Part shown: in pieces, positions 21,870 to 22,816 of the stretch
Numbering within the stretch: position 1 is the stretch's first letter
Layout of the letters: each line of letters begins with the position of its first letter
Origin: UBA4660 sp034408895
GTDB lineage: Bacteria; Bacteroidota; Bacteroidia; Flavobacteriales_D; Sanyastnellaceae
Length of the DNA: 22,816 nucleotides
Direction of reading: 5' to 3'
NCBI GenBank assembly: GCA_034408895.1
Contig: JAWXCI010000071.1
Span: 1 to 22,816 of the forward strand
Made by a program: the position numbers and the translations under genes
The notes under the pieces: model-generated
What the model saw: only the letters and a program-made list of their open reading frames with translations
Told to the model about the DNA's origin: nothing
Database searches by the model: none

Positions 21870-22816
21870 AAGTGTCTGATTGTTAAAGATGCTTTTGAAT
21901 TCGCCTTCTATTTCTTCTATAAAATCAATCTTCTGTGGTTTGTCGGAAAAGTTGAGAATTACCAGCACCTGATTTTCTCCCCTGGTGCGGGTGAAACTAT
22001 AGATCACGTCATCGCTGGATGTTTTTACTCTCCTGAATTTTCCACCGTACTCGCCATTCCACAAGGCAGGATTGCTGAGGTGAGCATGAAAAAGTTTTGA
22101 GTAGAAGTCCTGGTATTTATAATTGTTCCAGTGCGTGGTGTCCTTGTCGAAAAATTTGAGGCGATGGGGGCTCCCATCCGGATAAGCCTCTCCTCCTTCC
22201 TGCCCGGTATAGACCAGCGGCATTCCGGCAATGGTGAAACACAACACATCAAAAACCTGCCGGTATTTCCCGAATCTTTCTTCGCCTGTTCCTTTCCACG
22301 AATTTTCATCGTGGTTCGTAGTGAAGTACATGCGGTAAGCGCTGGCTGCAAACATTGTGTCTTGTTTGGCCATGTAGTTATCAATGTCATTTAATGTCAT
22401 TTTGCCTGCACCTATTTCGTTGCAGATGTGCATAAACTCCCAAGTGTAACTCATGTCGAATGCCTTGAGGTGGTGATCTGGGCGTTCAGCTTCGGCAAGC
22501 ATAAATACCGGCTTGATGGAGTCCAGTGCAGCGCGTGCTTTTTCCCAGAAACCTGTAGGAACTTTTTCAGCCACATCGCAACGGTATCCATCCACATCAC
22601 ACTCACGCACCCAATATTGCAGAGCATCAATCATGGCTGAATCGAGCTTGTTGATTTTACTTGTCCAATCGAGTTGTGCCACATCCCACCAATCTGTTCC
22701 CAGAGGGGGTTGTATGTTGCCGGTAGAGTCGGGGAGATAAAATTGGTTGTGTTCATTCACCCACAGATTGTCGAACGCACTGTGGTTAGCCACCCAATCA
22801 AGAATCACTTTCATAT
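21807..22816 (-). CDS. GH13 alpha-amylase-family glycoside hydrolase (5' partial)
   Basis: Hydrolyses or rearranges alpha-glucosidic bonds in starch, glycogen or maltodextrins. The frame runs off the right edge, so the N-terminus, any signal peptide and the start of the TIM barrel are missing. Visible conserved regions (numbered from Met at 22814): region I DWVANH (6-11), region II GYRCDV with nucleophile Asp80, region III MLAEAE with acid/base Glu108, region IV FTTNHDEN with Asp169. The last ~80 residues are the beta-sandwich C-domain (VLVILNFSDKPQKIDF). All catalytic residues are present. Subfamily and substrate cannot be set from this part; the window holds no other starch-use gene. Confidence 0.93.
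   Translation of the reverse strand, partial: MKVILDWVANHSAFDNLWVNEHNQFYLPDSTGNIQPPLGTDWWDVAQLDWTSKINKLDSAMIDALQYWVRECDVDGYRCDVAEKVPTGFWEKARAALDSIKPVFMLAEAERPDHHLKAFDMSYTWEFMHICNEIGAGKMTLNDIDNYMAKQDTMFAASAYRMYFTTNHDENSWKGTGEERFGKYRQVFDVLCFTIAGMPLVYTGQEGGEAYPDGSPHRLKFFDKDTTHWNNYKYQDFYSKLFHAHLSNPALWNGEYGGKFRRVKTSSDDVIYSFTRTRGENQVLVILNFSDKPQKIDFIEEIEGEFKSIFNNQTLSIFTKGDVKLAAHGFQVFVK

Noticed and set aside
1..22816. CRISPR array, tRNA, rRNA, insertion sequence or prophage
   Set aside because: No regularly spaced repeats, cloverleaf, rRNA-like stretch, transposase or integrase reading frame was seen.

Overview
The window looks like a chromosomal piece of a Bacteroidota bacterium. The reasons are several secreted proteins ending in type IX secretion (T9SS) type A or type B sorting domains, a carboxypeptidase-like/TonB-plug/beta-barrel outer membrane protein of the Bacteroidota kind, an RhlE-type helicase with a Gly/Asn/Gln/Arg tail, and no clear Shine-Dalgarno sequences. 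The family or genus cannot be told from the sequence alone. I saw no rRNA, tRNA, CRISPR array, insertion sequence or phage gene.

Layout: (1) 1-3485 is a T9SS cargo array of two readable genes joined by a 4-bp overlap, then a decayed third gene overlapping in the same way. (2) 3486-3892 is a gene-free stretch with small repeats. (3) 3893-11504 is a conserved block: rhlE helicase, outer membrane beta-barrel protein, a convergent membrane glycosyltransferase, the divergent tsaD tRNA-modification gene, and a YiiX-like cysteine amidase. (4) 11602-13188 is a membrane-anchored papain-family protease with a DUF4384-like tail. It is followed on the minus strand by a small conserved hypothetical gene and a large T9SS type B protein. 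(5) 15430-21071 is a second T9SS cargo array: a 1039-codon adhesin-like gene that lacks a signal peptide and is frameshifted just before its sorting domain, an intact cargo gene, and a broken third gene, again joined by 4-bp ATGA overlaps. (6) 21130-21869 holds an antitoxin-first hicBA-type toxin-antitoxin pair and a small unknown ORF, then the 3' part of a GH13 alpha-amylase-family gene on the minus strand, cut by the window edge.

The most unusual signal is structural. Every downstream, stop-overlapping gene start in the two T9SS arrays is followed closely by an inverted repeat: 11 paired positions at 1951-1975, 12 bp perfect at 3322-3349, 15 bp perfect at 18985-19018, and a weak 6-pair one at 20536-20551. 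The first three lie inside signal-peptide codons. The second also has the form of an intrinsic terminator. The other signal-peptide genes in the window show no comparable hairpin by eye. The broken members of the arrays point to decay or recombination specific to cargo genes, because nearby housekeeping genes are intact. A second recurring structure is an 18-bp intergenic palindrome of the form NCCCGA-N6-TCGRGA, found three times.

All calls come from reading the sequence and its translations. No database or structure prediction was run.
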